Positions 32,739 to 41,409 of a stretch of DNA of 64,000 nt are shown piece by piece. Each line of letters opens with the position of its first letter. The stretch's first letter is position 1. The notes beneath the pieces were generated by a model. That model ran no database searches, was not told the origin of the DNA, and saw only the letters and a list, made by a program, of their open reading frames with translations. Source of the DNA: Solobacterium sp. UBA1761. Lineage in GTDB: Bacteria; Bacillota_I; Bacilli_A; Erysipelotrichales; Erysipelotrichaceae. Location of the stretch: the NCBI GenBank assembly GCA_002315565.1, contig DCHD01000042.1, positions 64,575 through 128,574 of the forward strand. The letters are read 5' to 3'. The translations under genes were made by a program, and so were the position numbers.

Positions 32739-33974
32739 ATGGAAAAGATACTCTTTGTCGGTGCAGTTGGAGGAATGTCATATTCTGTAAAAAGAGCTAA
32801 GGAATTAGGTTACAGAACTTTTTGTATTGATTATTATGCTGATTCTCAGGCAAAGGACTATGCTGATGTCTCAATGCTGGAAAGCACAACCAATACAGAG
32901 GCAATAGTTAAAATAGTAAAAGAAAACGATATCGATGGTATTTTTACGGGTTTTTCTGACAACAACATTCGATCAGCAGCATTGGTATGCGAAAATGTTG
33001 GCTTACCATGTTACACGGATTTTAAACAGATAGAAATACTTCAGAATAAAAAAGAATTCAGAAAACTGTGCATCGAATATGGAATCAAATGTCCTAAAGA
33101 ATATTCAGATATTCAAAAGATCAGATTCCCGGTTATAGTAAAGCCCTCTGATGCCTACGCTGCAAAAGGAATAACTGTCTGTCATGACAGGAATACTCTT
33201 GATGAAGCAATCGATAAAGCTAAAGCCGCATCAAGGAATGGTGAAGTTATCATCGAAGACTATATAAGCGGCAGTGAAGTAATGGTTCACTTTGTGATGA
33301 TTGACGGTAAACTGAAACTATCTTCAATTCTCGACAGAAAACTGGCAGTAAGCTTCAGTAAGAATTCAAAACCTCTGGCACCTGTTGTCATTGAAAATTC
33401 AGATAAATATTATAACAGTGTGGTTCAAAATGAAAAGGGACTGGAAAATCTCTTTAAAGCTCTTGGATACAGAAATATTGTCGGTTTCTTACAGGGTATT
33501 GCCAATGACAATGAAGTTTATTTCTTTGAACCGGCAATTCGCTTCGGTGGCAACCTTTCAGAACTGTTTAACTATTACTGCCATGGGGTTGATGTTGTTG
33601 GAGCATTCCTTAAAGGAAGCATAAGTGGTGATTTTTCTGATTTAGATATTTCAAAAGTTAATCCGTTATTTGACAAAAAGTGCTATAACATTACTCTGTT
33701 TGCTAAAGAAGGCACAATCAAATGTGCCAATGGTGAAGATGAAACCTATGAAATTGAATCGGTCAAAGACCTGCAGAGATACTATCATATAGGTAAATGC
33801 ATAACTGATGACATCAGATATACCTATGAAGCTATTGCATACCGTATTATTATGATAGCTGATTCAAAAGAAAAGATTATTGATGATTTACATCATCTAG
33901 AGAAGGTTCTTACTCTAGTTGATGATGAAGGAAACAATCTGCTTGATTGGACTTCCGTTTATAAAAATATGTGA
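32739..33974 (+). CDS. ATP-grasp family carboxylate-amine ligase
   Basis: A 411-residue enzyme. The N-terminus ILFVGAVGGMSYSVKRAKELG is the pre-ATP-grasp domain. The core has PVIVKPSDAYAAKGITVC (ATP-binding lysine and loop), EVIIEDYISGSEVMVHF and VYFFEPAIRFGG for metal binding. A start at 32712 would overlap the transporter, so the ATG at 32739 was chosen. It is followed 9 bp later by rmlA and then by a wecE-like aminotransferase, so a plausible role is joining an amino or hydroxy acid to the 4-amino group of a dTDP-sugar or its glycan product. This substrate link is inference from gene order. Confidence 0.83.
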   Translation: MEKILFVGAVGGMSYSVKRAKELGYRTFCIDYYADSQAKDYADVSMLESTTNTEAIVKIVKENDIDGIFTGFSDNNIRSAALVCENVGLPCYTDFKQIEILQNKKEFRKLCIEYGIKCPKEYSDIQKIRFPVIVKPSDAYAAKGITVCHDRNTLDEAIDKAKAASRNGEVIIEDYISGSEVMVHFVMIDGKLKLSSILDRKLAVSFSKNSKPLAPVVIENSDKYYNSVVQNEKGLENLFKALGYRNIVGFLQGIANDNEVYFFEPAIRFGGNLSELFNYYCHGVDVVGAFLKGSISGDFSDLDISKVNPLFDKKCYNITLFAKEGTIKCANGEDETYEIESVKDLQRYYHIGKCITDDIRYTYEAIAYRIIMIADSKEKIIDDLHHLEKVLTLVDDEGNNLLDWTSVYKNM

Positions 33975-33983
33975 GGAAAAACT

Positions 33984-34883
33984 ATGAAGGGTATTATTTT
34001 GGCAGGAGGATCTGGTACCAGATTACATCCGATTACAATCACGACTTCTAAGCAGTTATTACCGGTTTATGATAAACCGATGATCTATTATCCGTTAAGC
34101 ACGTTGATGCTTGCGGGAATCAAAGACATCCTTATTATCTCAACACCGGTTGATCTTCCAAACTTCAAAAAACTTCTGGGAGATGGTTCAGATTATGGAA
34201 TAAATCTGTCATATGCTGAACAGCCATCACCAGATGGTTTGGCACAGGCCTTTATTATTGGCGAAGAATTCATTGGTGATGACAGTTGCTGCATGATTCT
34301 TGGTGACAATATTTTCTATGGAAACGGTCTGTCAAAGATGCTTGTAAAAGCAAGAAAGAACGCCAGTGAAAACAAGAGAGCCACGGTCTTTGGGTTCTAT
34401 GTAAACGATCCTGAAAGATTTGGTGTAGTAGAATTCTCTAAAGAAGGCAAGGCATTATCTTTAGAGGAGAAACCAAAAGAACCAAAATCAAATTATGCTG
34501 TAACAGGACTTTATTTCTATCCTGCCGGTGTTTCTAAGATGGCAAAACAGGTTAAACCTTCAGCGAGGGGTGAACTGGAAATCACCACACTAAATCAGAT
34601 GTATCTGGAAAATGATATACTTGATGTTGGACTGTTTGGTAGAGGCTACACCTGGTTAGATACAGGAACAATGACATCACTGCTTGATGCGTCAAACTTC
34701 GTCAGAACAGTTCAGAGCCTTCAGGGTGTCGGCATCAGTGTACCTGAAGAGATTGGCTATGTTAATGGCTGGATAACTGAAGAACAGCTATTAAAGGCTG
34801 CCAGCAAATACGGAAAATCAGATTATGGCAAATATCTGCGTCGTGTAACTCAGAACAGATATTATTCAGACAGGGAGATATAA
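33984..34883 (+). CDS. rmlA: Glucose-1-phosphate thymidylyltransferase
   Basis: A 299-residue enzyme making dTDP-glucose from glucose 1-phosphate and dTTP. GIILAGGSGTRLHPIT at 3-18, KQLLPVYDKPMIYYPLS, then EQPSPDGLAQAF, ILGDNIFYG and RGYTWLDTGT are the RmlA signatures, at normal length. The ribosome binding site is GTGAGGAAA. It is the first step to the deoxysugar made by RmlB (40387) and the WecE-like aminotransferase that follows 2 bp later. No rmlC or rmlD is in the window, so dTDP-rhamnose is not the product of these genes alone. Confidence 0.95.
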   Translation: MKGIILAGGSGTRLHPITITTSKQLLPVYDKPMIYYPLSTLMLAGIKDILIISTPVDLPNFKKLLGDGSDYGINLSYAEQPSPDGLAQAFIIGEEFIGDDSCCMILGDNIFYGNGLSKMLVKARKNASENKRATVFGFYVNDPERFGVVEFSKEGKALSLEEKPKEPKSNYAVTGLYFYPAGVSKMAKQVKPSARGELEITTLNQMYLENDILDVGLFGRGYTWLDTGTMTSLLDASNFVRTVQSLQGVGISVPEEIGYVNGWITEEQLLKAASKYGKSDYGKYLRRVTQNRYYSDREI

Positions 34884-34885
34884 AT

Positions 34886-36013
34886 ATGATTAAATTCAAT
34901 ATTCCTCCATATGTTGATGGAGAAGAAAAATATGTAAATGAAGCAATCGCAAGTCAGAAAATCTGTGGCGATGGCAGATTCACCAAAGAATGTCAGAAGA
35001 TGCTGGAAGAACATTTCCACTCTTCAAAGATAAAACTTACAACAAGCGGTACTACAGCTCTTGAAGCTGCTTGTGTACTTGGTGATTTTGGTCCTGGAGA
35101 TGAAGTGATACTTCCTTCATTTACTTTCTCAAGCACCGCTACAGCGATCGTTTCAACTGGTGCTACACCAGTATTTGTTGATATCCGTCCAGATACAATG
35201 AATATCGATGAAGAAAAGATTGAAGCAGCAATTACTGATAAGACAAAAGGCATTATTGCTGTTCACTATGCTGGTGTTGGCTGTAATATGGAAAGAATCT
35301 GTGAAATCGCAAAAAAACACAATCTTTTCCTTATTGAAGATGCTGCACAGGTAGTAAACTCTTTATATCATGGAAAATATTTAGGTACATTCGGTGATGT
35401 AGGATGTTACTCATTCCACGAAACAAAGAACTATTCAATGGGTGAAGGTGGCGCAGTATCAATCAACAATCCTTCTCTATCAGACAGAATTGATATTATC
35501 AGAGAAAAGGGCACAAACAGAACGCTGTTCATTAATGGACAGGTAGATAAATATACCTGGGTAGATAAGGGATCAAGCTATCTTCCAAGTGATATTTTGG
35601 CAGCATATCTGTATCCACAGTTACTGATTATGGATGAAATGAGAGATAACAGAGTTGCTACATTTGATCTGTATTATGAATTGTTAACTCCATTAAAAGA
35701 AGCAGGCAAGATCGATCTTCCAACAATCCCTGAAAACTGTGTTCATAATGGTCACATGTTCTACATCAAGTGTAAGGATATCAATGAAAGAAAGAACCTT
35801 CAGACATTCTTAAGAGAACATGAGATTGAATCTACATTCCATTACATTCCTCTTCACAGCGCTCCTGCAGGAAAGAAGTTCGGCAGATTTGTCGGTGAAG
35901 ACAAGTATACAACAAAAGAATCTGAAAGACTGTTAAGACTTCCAATGTACTACAGACTTGCCAAGGAAGATGTTGTAAAGGTTTGTGAAACAATAAAAGA
36001 ATTCTATAAGTAA
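34886..36013 (+). CDS. wecE: WecE-like dTDP-4-keto-6-deoxyglucose aminotransferase
   Basis: A 375-residue PLP enzyme of the DegT/DnrJ/EryC1/StrS family. It resembles E. coli WecE (RffA) along its length: FNIPPYVDGEEKYV near the start, KICGDGRFTKECQ at 25-37, RPDTMNIDEEKIEAAITDKT at 101-120, EDAAQ at 151-155, SFHETKNYSMGEGGA with the PLP lysine Lys181, and REKGTNR..F..GQVDKYTW. WecE converts dTDP-4-keto-6-deoxy-glucose to dTDP-4-amino-4,6-dideoxygalactose (Fuc4N). RmlA is adjacent and RmlB is at 40387, so the pathway to a 4-aminosugar nucleotide is complete. Fuc4N versus Qui4N cannot be settled by eye. Confidence 0.88.
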   Translation: MIKFNIPPYVDGEEKYVNEAIASQKICGDGRFTKECQKMLEEHFHSSKIKLTTSGTTALEAACVLGDFGPGDEVILPSFTFSSTATAIVSTGATPVFVDIRPDTMNIDEEKIEAAITDKTKGIIAVHYAGVGCNMERICEIAKKHNLFLIEDAAQVVNSLYHGKYLGTFGDVGCYSFHETKNYSMGEGGAVSINNPSLSDRIDIIREKGTNRTLFINGQVDKYTWVDKGSSYLPSDILAAYLYPQLLIMDEMRDNRVATFDLYYELLTPLKEAGKIDLPTIPENCVHNGHMFYIKCKDINERKNLQTFLREHEIESTFHYIPLHSAPAGKKFGRFVGEDKYTTKESERLLRLPMYYRLAKEDVVKVCETIKEFYK

Positions 36014-36014
36014 A

Positions 36015-36974
36015 ATGAAACTAAGTGTTGTTGTCCCAGTGTATAACGTTGAAAAGTATCTAGGCAAGTGCCTGGATTCTTTGGTTAATCAGACATATGA
36101 AGATTTGGAAATCATCGTAGTAAATGACGGCACAAAAGACAATAGCCAGTCAATCATTGACAAATATACTAACTCATATCCTAATAAGGTTAAATCATTC
36201 ATTAAAGTTAACGGTGGTCTTGCTGATGCCAGAAATTTTGGTATTCAGTATGCAGAAGGTGAATATTTAACCTTTTTAGATAGCGATGATTATATTGAAC
36301 CTGATACCTATAAGAATATGATGAAGATTGCAGTCAACGAAAACTGTGACCTTGTTGTAGCTGACTTACAGTATGAATGGGAAGATGGCAGCAAGGAATC
36401 CTTCAAAAAGGAAGGACTAAACAGAGTATCTGATGATGATTTAAAGAACCTCTTCTTGTCCCCTTTGTTTGCTTGGAACAAAATATATAAGAAAGAACTT
36501 TTTGATAAACTTGAGTGCAGATATCCGGTTGGCATGTGGTATGAAGATATTCCGGTATCATTGAAATATTTCGCAAATATAAAGAAAGTTGGTTACTATA
36601 AAGGACTTTCCTACCACTATCTGCAGCGCAATACCTCTATCATGGGCAGCTCATATAATGATAAAATGTATGATATCTTTACTATCTTTAAAAATGTAGT
36701 TAAAGAATATAAAGAAAGTGGAAGATATGAACAGTATAGAGATGAACTTGAATATCTGTTTGTAGAACATTTTCTGGTTTATGGTGCATTCAGGTTCTTA
36801 AGAACAGAGCACTATAAAGAACTCATGAATGTCGGTTTTAAGACTGTTAGGGAATATTTCCCTGAATACATAAACAACAGATATCTTAAGACATTCAATC
36901 TTAAAAACAGGCTGTTCCTTTTTACAAACAGCAGACTGACCATGTCTTTCTGGCACTGGTATTTAACAAAGTAG
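36015..36974 (+). CDS. Family 2 glycosyltransferase (cytosolic)
   Basis: A 319-residue GT-A enzyme. VVVPVYNVEKYLGKCLDSL at 5-23, VVNDGT at 35-40, GGLADARN at 67-74 and the metal-binding FLDSDDYI at 87-94 are typical. No membrane anchor follows, so it extends a lipid-linked glycan by a nucleotide-sugar donor on the inner membrane face. It starts one base after the aminotransferase stop without a ribosome binding site, so it is probably translated by coupling. It is similar to the transferases at 42906 and 45409, suggesting an expanded family in this locus. Confidence 0.88.
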   Translation: MKLSVVVPVYNVEKYLGKCLDSLVNQTYEDLEIIVVNDGTKDNSQSIIDKYTNSYPNKVKSFIKVNGGLADARNFGIQYAEGEYLTFLDSDDYIEPDTYKNMMKIAVNENCDLVVADLQYEWEDGSKESFKKEGLNRVSDDDLKNLFLSPLFAWNKIYKKELFDKLECRYPVGMWYEDIPVSLKYFANIKKVGYYKGLSYHYLQRNTSIMGSSYNDKMYDIFTIFKNVVKEYKESGRYEQYRDELEYLFVEHFLVYGAFRFLRTEHYKELMNVGFKTVREYFPEYINNRYLKTFNLKNRLFLFTNSRLTMSFWHWYLTK

Positions 36975-36975
36975 T

Positions 36976-38115
36976 ATGGAAAAGAAAAATATCTTATTTG
37001 TTAATGACGAAATGACAATGGGTGGTGTAGCAAGAATACTTAATACACTGCTTACTTATATCGATAGAGACAGATATAATGTCGATCTTTTGGTAATTCA
37101 TAAAAGAGGGGAACTTTTAAGTGAAATACCGGAAGGAATCAATGTGATTGAAGGTACGAAGTTTTTTGATACAGTAGATGTTCCGCTTGATCAGAGTAAA
37201 GGTAAATATCTGATTAAAAAACTGATTCTGCTTTTCTATATGAAAACAGGATTTATCAAAAAGAAGATTGAAATAGAAAGAAAGAAAATACTTAATAAAC
37301 AATACGATATAGAATTCAGTGCAAAAGAAGGATTCTGTACTATTTTCACTGCCTATGGTGATTCAAAAAAGAAACTTAACTGGGTTCAGGTAGACTATAA
37401 AGAATCAAACTATTCAAGACACCATATGGGCTTAGTTACGGATGCTTTAAAGAGAATCGACATGAATATTGCCTGCAGCGACACCGTTCTTAACAGTTAT
37501 AAAGAACTGTTCGGTGTTGAAAGAATAGTCAAGATACGAAATCTTGTCGATGAGGCGCGTATTCATAGACTTTCAAAAGAAACAGCAGTAACGAAGATCG
37601 ACAAAGATAAAATCAATCTTATCTGTGTAGCAAGGTTTCACAAGCAGAAAGGTGTTGATCGTCTGATTAAAGCTTATGCAAAACTGAAAGACTACTATAA
37701 ACTGACAATTATTGGAGATGGTGAGCTCAAAGACGAATTATATGAACTCGCAAAAGAACTTGGAGTATTTGAAGATATTGTCTGGACAGGAATTATGACT
37801 AATCCATATCCGGAAATCAGACAGTCTGATTTACTAGTAATGCCGTCTTTATATGAGGGTTATCCTACTTTATCAATAGAAACATTATTAAGTGGTACAC
37901 CTGTTCTATCAACAGAAGTTGCCGGCATCAAAGAGCAGATTACTAAAGAAGAATATGGATGGGTAATCGACAACAATGATGATGAAGTATACAGAAAGCT
38001 TTCGGAAATAAAAGAAAGCAAAACACTTCTGAATAGCTACAAAGAAAAGCTTGCAGATTATCATTACGATAATGACAGAATAATGAGAAGTTACTATGAA
38101 CAGTTTGAAAAATAG
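36976..38115 (+). CDS. Family 4 glycosyltransferase (GT-B fold)
   Basis: A 379-residue retaining transferase. FVNDEMTMGGVARILNTLL at 8-26 contains the N-terminal glycine loop. The C-terminal Rossmann domain has ICVARFHKQKGVDRLI at 216-231, IIGDGEL at 245-251 and the E-x7-E pair Glu294/Glu302 in PSLYEGYPTLSIETL. It uses an NDP-sugar to extend the glycan. Its 3-prime end overlaps the second YfhO gene by 20 bp, so it is in the same operon. The sugar is unknown. Confidence 0.88.
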   Translation: MEKKNILFVNDEMTMGGVARILNTLLTYIDRDRYNVDLLVIHKRGELLSEIPEGINVIEGTKFFDTVDVPLDQSKGKYLIKKLILLFYMKTGFIKKKIEIERKKILNKQYDIEFSAKEGFCTIFTAYGDSKKKLNWVQVDYKESNYSRHHMGLVTDALKRIDMNIACSDTVLNSYKELFGVERIVKIRNLVDEARIHRLSKETAVTKIDKDKINLICVARFHKQKGVDRLIKAYAKLKDYYKLTIIGDGELKDELYELAKELGVFEDIVWTGIMTNPYPEIRQSDLLVMPSLYEGYPTLSIETLLSGTPVLSTEVAGIKEQITKEEYGWVIDNNDDEVYRKLSEIKESKTLLNSYKEKLADYHYDNDRIMRSYYEQFEK

Positions 38116-40390
38116 ATTAAAAAACACGTTATCAGAAAACAGAGAACTTTTATTGCTTGTTCTTGTTTTGACGCTGGGAACACTGGCTCTGTTTTTGCCT
38201 ACCTGGCTTGAAGGAAACTATTATGTTGCCGGTGGAGATGTAAAGACCCAGACATTCCCGTTTTTTGTAATGTGCAGAAACGAATGGATAAGTGCCCTTA
38301 AGAACAGAACACTGCCTTTCTATTCCTGGTATGATTTTCTGGGAAATAATATTTGGGCATCAAAGAGCAGAAACGGTCTGCTTGGAATCTATTATTTTAT
38401 TGCCTATCTGTTTCCTTTTAATTTCTGGGTAACATATGAGATAATGTGCTATCTAAAAATACTTGTTTCAGGAATACTGTTCTATTTATATCTGAAAAAC
38501 AGAAACAAAGATTCCAAATGGAAACTGCTTGGTGGAATCTGTTATGGTCTATCAAGCTATATCGTCTATTTTACATCAGCACCTTATTTTGACTCATTCT
38601 ATTCACTTATTCCCCTGTTTTTCTTAGGAATTGAAAAGTATCTTAAAGATAATAAACTTGTTTTATTTACAGTGGCAGTAATACTGCTGTGTTCATGCAA
38701 TCTGTATCTTTTCTATTCGTTGAGCCTGTTTACCCCGATCTATTTCCTGTACCGATATTACAATATTCACGGTTCATTAAAAGGATGGCTTATCAGTGCA
38801 CTGAAACTGATCGGATGTTATGTTGTTGGTTTCATTACGACTGGAGTCATTATTCTTCCTGCAGCAGATTATTTGTTACAGAACGAAAGAGTCGGAGGAA
38901 AAGGTTTTCAGTTATTCTTTGAAGATGTAAAGATGTACCTTCACCTTCTGATTGTTTCGTTTGTGCCTAGTTATTCTTATATCTATGGTAATAATATTTT
39001 CAACTATTCATCTCATGCGCTGAAAGAGATTCTGATATATTCCGGAAGTGCAGTGACTCTTGTTATTCCACAGTTATCTGTTCAGAAAAACAAGAAGCAT
39101 TTATGGTCAACTTTGATTGTTTATCTGATAATGATGCTAACACTCTTTACTTCTGTTGGCGGATCAATTACAAACGGATTCAGCGAAGTAAGTTTCAGAT
39201 GGACATATATCATCATATTCATGAATGTTTCGCTTGCTGTTGAACTACTCGATAACAGGGAGTCGTTCTCAAAGAAACTCTTAACAGGTACAGCAATCTT
39301 AGAAAGTGTTCTTATTGTATTGTGTTTTGTATCTGCTGTTTATATTGAGGGTGAACAGCTTGAATCATATGGTATCCAGTCTTTGATATATGCGATTACA
39401 ATAGTATTTATTCTTCTGACTGCCTGTCTACTAAACAGAAACAGCTACAGAAAGATAATAATTATTACAATTTCAGAACTTCTTCTGTTTACTTCAATCA
39501 AAGGATACAATTCACGTAATACAGGTGTCAGTAAGAGTGATTATGAATCAGTGACAACTGTACTATCAGACAGTAACTACGACCTTGATTACTATCTTAA
39601 TAATCTCGAAGAAGGAAACGAGAGCGAGTTCTTTAGAGTATATGTTCCTCAGGGTTCAATATACTGGAGCTTTTCTTATAACCTGAATAAAGTTTATGGT
39701 CTTAAAGGATTATCAACATACGATTCAATGTATGCACCAAGCTTTAAGAGTATGAAATCTATGAACCCTGATGAAATCAAGGTGATTATTGACTGGCAGT
39801 ATGATATTACTGACAGCGGATTGGTTGACTTCCTTTCTACAAAATATTCAATAACAACATCCGAAGAAGAGATTCCATTTACAGAATACGAGATTCTTGA
39901 TACCACTTACCGTGGTTCACTGATTGTTGCGAAAAACTGTGGATATAAGCCATTCGGAAGAACATATACAGAACTGATGACGGTTAAAGAGTTTGACAAT
40001 AATACAGAACTGTTGAAAACGAATGTTGTATGCAGTGAAAACGATTATGAAACCATAAAAGAATATCTTGTTTCTGATACAGTATCTGATTTGGAAAATA
40101 TTGAAGTCTACAATAACTCATTAAGAGGTGAGTTATACAGTGACGACAAATCATTTATGGTTATCTCCCTTCCATATGATGAAGGATGGAAAATACTGGT
40201 AAATGGTGAAGAAGTAACTGTCTATAAAGTAAACGGAGGAACAATGGGTATTCCTGTTGAAGCTGGCACAAATACTATTGAAATGTATTTTGTACCAAAG
40301 GGCTTCAAACTTGGAGCGCTTATGACAGCTACAGGTGTAATTGCGTTTATTGTTATAATATTTATTGATAGAAGGAAGAACAGAGTATGA
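38096..40390 (+). CDS. YfhO family membrane glycosyltransferase (copy 2)
   Basis: A 764-residue paralogue of the protein at 13808. It shares YYVAGGDVKTQ, LGNNIWASK in the first outer loop, the GSFKGW/GSLKGW helix boundary, EEGNESEFFRVYVP, and the C-terminal LPYDEGWKILVNGEEV block. About 12 membrane helices are followed by an extracytoplasmic domain and a last helix. It is expected to transfer a sugar from a polyprenyl-phosphate donor made by one of the GtrB-like enzymes. Having two YfhO copies and at least three GtrB-like synthases in one region implies several side-branch sugars. Confidence 0.88.
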   Translation: MNSLKNRLKNTLSENRELLLLVLVLTLGTLALFLPTWLEGNYYVAGGDVKTQTFPFFVMCRNEWISALKNRTLPFYSWYDFLGNNIWASKSRNGLLGIYYFIAYLFPFNFWVTYEIMCYLKILVSGILFYLYLKNRNKDSKWKLLGGICYGLSSYIVYFTSAPYFDSFYSLIPLFFLGIEKYLKDNKLVLFTVAVILLCSCNLYLFYSLSLFTPIYFLYRYYNIHGSLKGWLISALKLIGCYVVGFITTGVIILPAADYLLQNERVGGKGFQLFFEDVKMYLHLLIVSFVPSYSYIYGNNIFNYSSHALKEILIYSGSAVTLVIPQLSVQKNKKHLWSTLIVYLIMMLTLFTSVGGSITNGFSEVSFRWTYIIIFMNVSLAVELLDNRESFSKKLLTGTAILESVLIVLCFVSAVYIEGEQLESYGIQSLIYAITIVFILLTACLLNRNSYRKIIIITISELLLFTSIKGYNSRNTGVSKSDYESVTTVLSDSNYDLDYYLNNLEEGNESEFFRVYVPQGSIYWSFSYNLNKVYGLKGLSTYDSMYAPSFKSMKSMNPDEIKVIIDWQYDITDSGLVDFLSTKYSITTSEEEIPFTEYEILDTTYRGSLIVAKNCGYKPFGRTYTELMTVKEFDNNTELLKTNVVCSENDYETIKEYLVSDTVSDLENIEVYNNSLRGELYSDDKSFMVISLPYDEGWKILVNGEEVTVYKVNGGTMGIPVEAGTNTIEMYFVPKGFKLGALMTATGVIAFIVIIFIDRRKNRV

Positions 40391-41406
40391 AAATTTTAGT
40401 TACTGGAGCCGCTGGCTTCATCGGAACAAACTTTGTATATTATGAACTTGAAAAACATCCTGAAGACAAAATAGTTGGACTGGATCTATTGACATATGCG
40501 GGAAATCTTGAAAATCTCGATGGATGTAAAAACAATCCTAACTTTTCATTTGTAAAAATGGATATTAGAGACAGAAAAGAAATCTTTGACCTGTTTGAAA
40601 AAGAAAAGTTTGATGTTGTAGTCAATTTTGCTGCTGAATCACATGTTGACAGATCAATTGAAAATCCAGAAGTATTTTTGAAAACAAATATTTTAGGCAC
40701 TCAGGTTCTAATGGATGCATCTATTAAATATGGTGTAAAGAGATATCATCAGGTATCTACTGATGAAGTTTATGGTGATTTGCCACTGGACAGACCTGAT
40801 ATGTTCTTTACAGAAGATACACCTATTCATACTTCAAGCCCATACTCATCAAGTAAAGCCGGTGCAGATTTGCTGGTTGGTGCATATCACAGAACCTATG
40901 GCTTACCTGTAACAATTTCCAGATGCTCAAATAACTATGGGCCTTACCAGTTCCCTGAAAAACTGATTCCTTTGATGATAAATAACTGCCAGAACAACAA
41001 GTCTTTACCTGTCTATGGTGAAGGCCTGAATGTAAGAGACTGGCTGTATGTTGAAGACCATTGCAAAGCCATTGATCTGATTATCAGAAACGGCAAAGTT
41101 GGTGAAGTCTACAATATCGGTGGTCATAACGAAATGAGAAACATCGATATTGTTAAACTGATAATCAGACATCTCAACAAATCAGAAGACCTAATTACCT
41201 ATGTAACAGACAGAAAGGGTCATGACTTAAGATATGCGATTGACCCAACAAAAATTCATAATGAACTAGGCTGGCTGCCTGAAACAATGTTCAAAGATGG
41301 CATCGTCAAGACTATTGACTGGTATCTGAACAATAAAGAGTGGATGGAAAAAATAGTGTCTGGTGAATATCAGAACTATTATGACAGCATGTATAAAAAC
41401 CGATAA
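40387..41406 (+). CDS. rmlB: dTDP-glucose 4,6-dehydratase
   Basis: A 339-residue extended short-chain dehydrogenase. ILVTGAAGFIGTNFV at 3-17 binds NAD, STDEVYGDL at 124-132 supplies the catalytic Asp-Glu pair (Asp126, Glu127), and PYSSSKAGAD carries Tyr153 and Lys157. It makes dTDP-4-keto-6-deoxyglucose, the substrate of the WecE-like aminotransferase at 34886. It overlaps the YfhO stop by 4 bp and has its own AAGGAAG ribosome binding site. Full length for the family. Confidence 0.95.
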   Translation: MKILVTGAAGFIGTNFVYYELEKHPEDKIVGLDLLTYAGNLENLDGCKNNPNFSFVKMDIRDRKEIFDLFEKEKFDVVVNFAAESHVDRSIENPEVFLKTNILGTQVLMDASIKYGVKRYHQVSTDEVYGDLPLDRPDMFFTEDTPIHTSSPYSSSKAGADLLVGAYHRTYGLPVTISRCSNNYGPYQFPEKLIPLMINNCQNNKSLPVYGEGLNVRDWLYVEDHCKAIDLIIRNGKVGEVYNIGGHNEMRNIDIVKLIIRHLNKSEDLITYVTDRKGHDLRYAIDPTKIHNELGWLPETMFKDGIVKTIDWYLNNKEWMEKIVSGEYQNYYDSMYKNR

Positions 41407-41409
41407 AGA

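Noticed and set aside
33984..41406. dTDP-rhamnose pathway
   Set aside because: rmlA and rmlB are present but rmlC and rmlD are not; the WecE-like aminotransferase points to a 4-amino-4,6-dideoxysugar instead.
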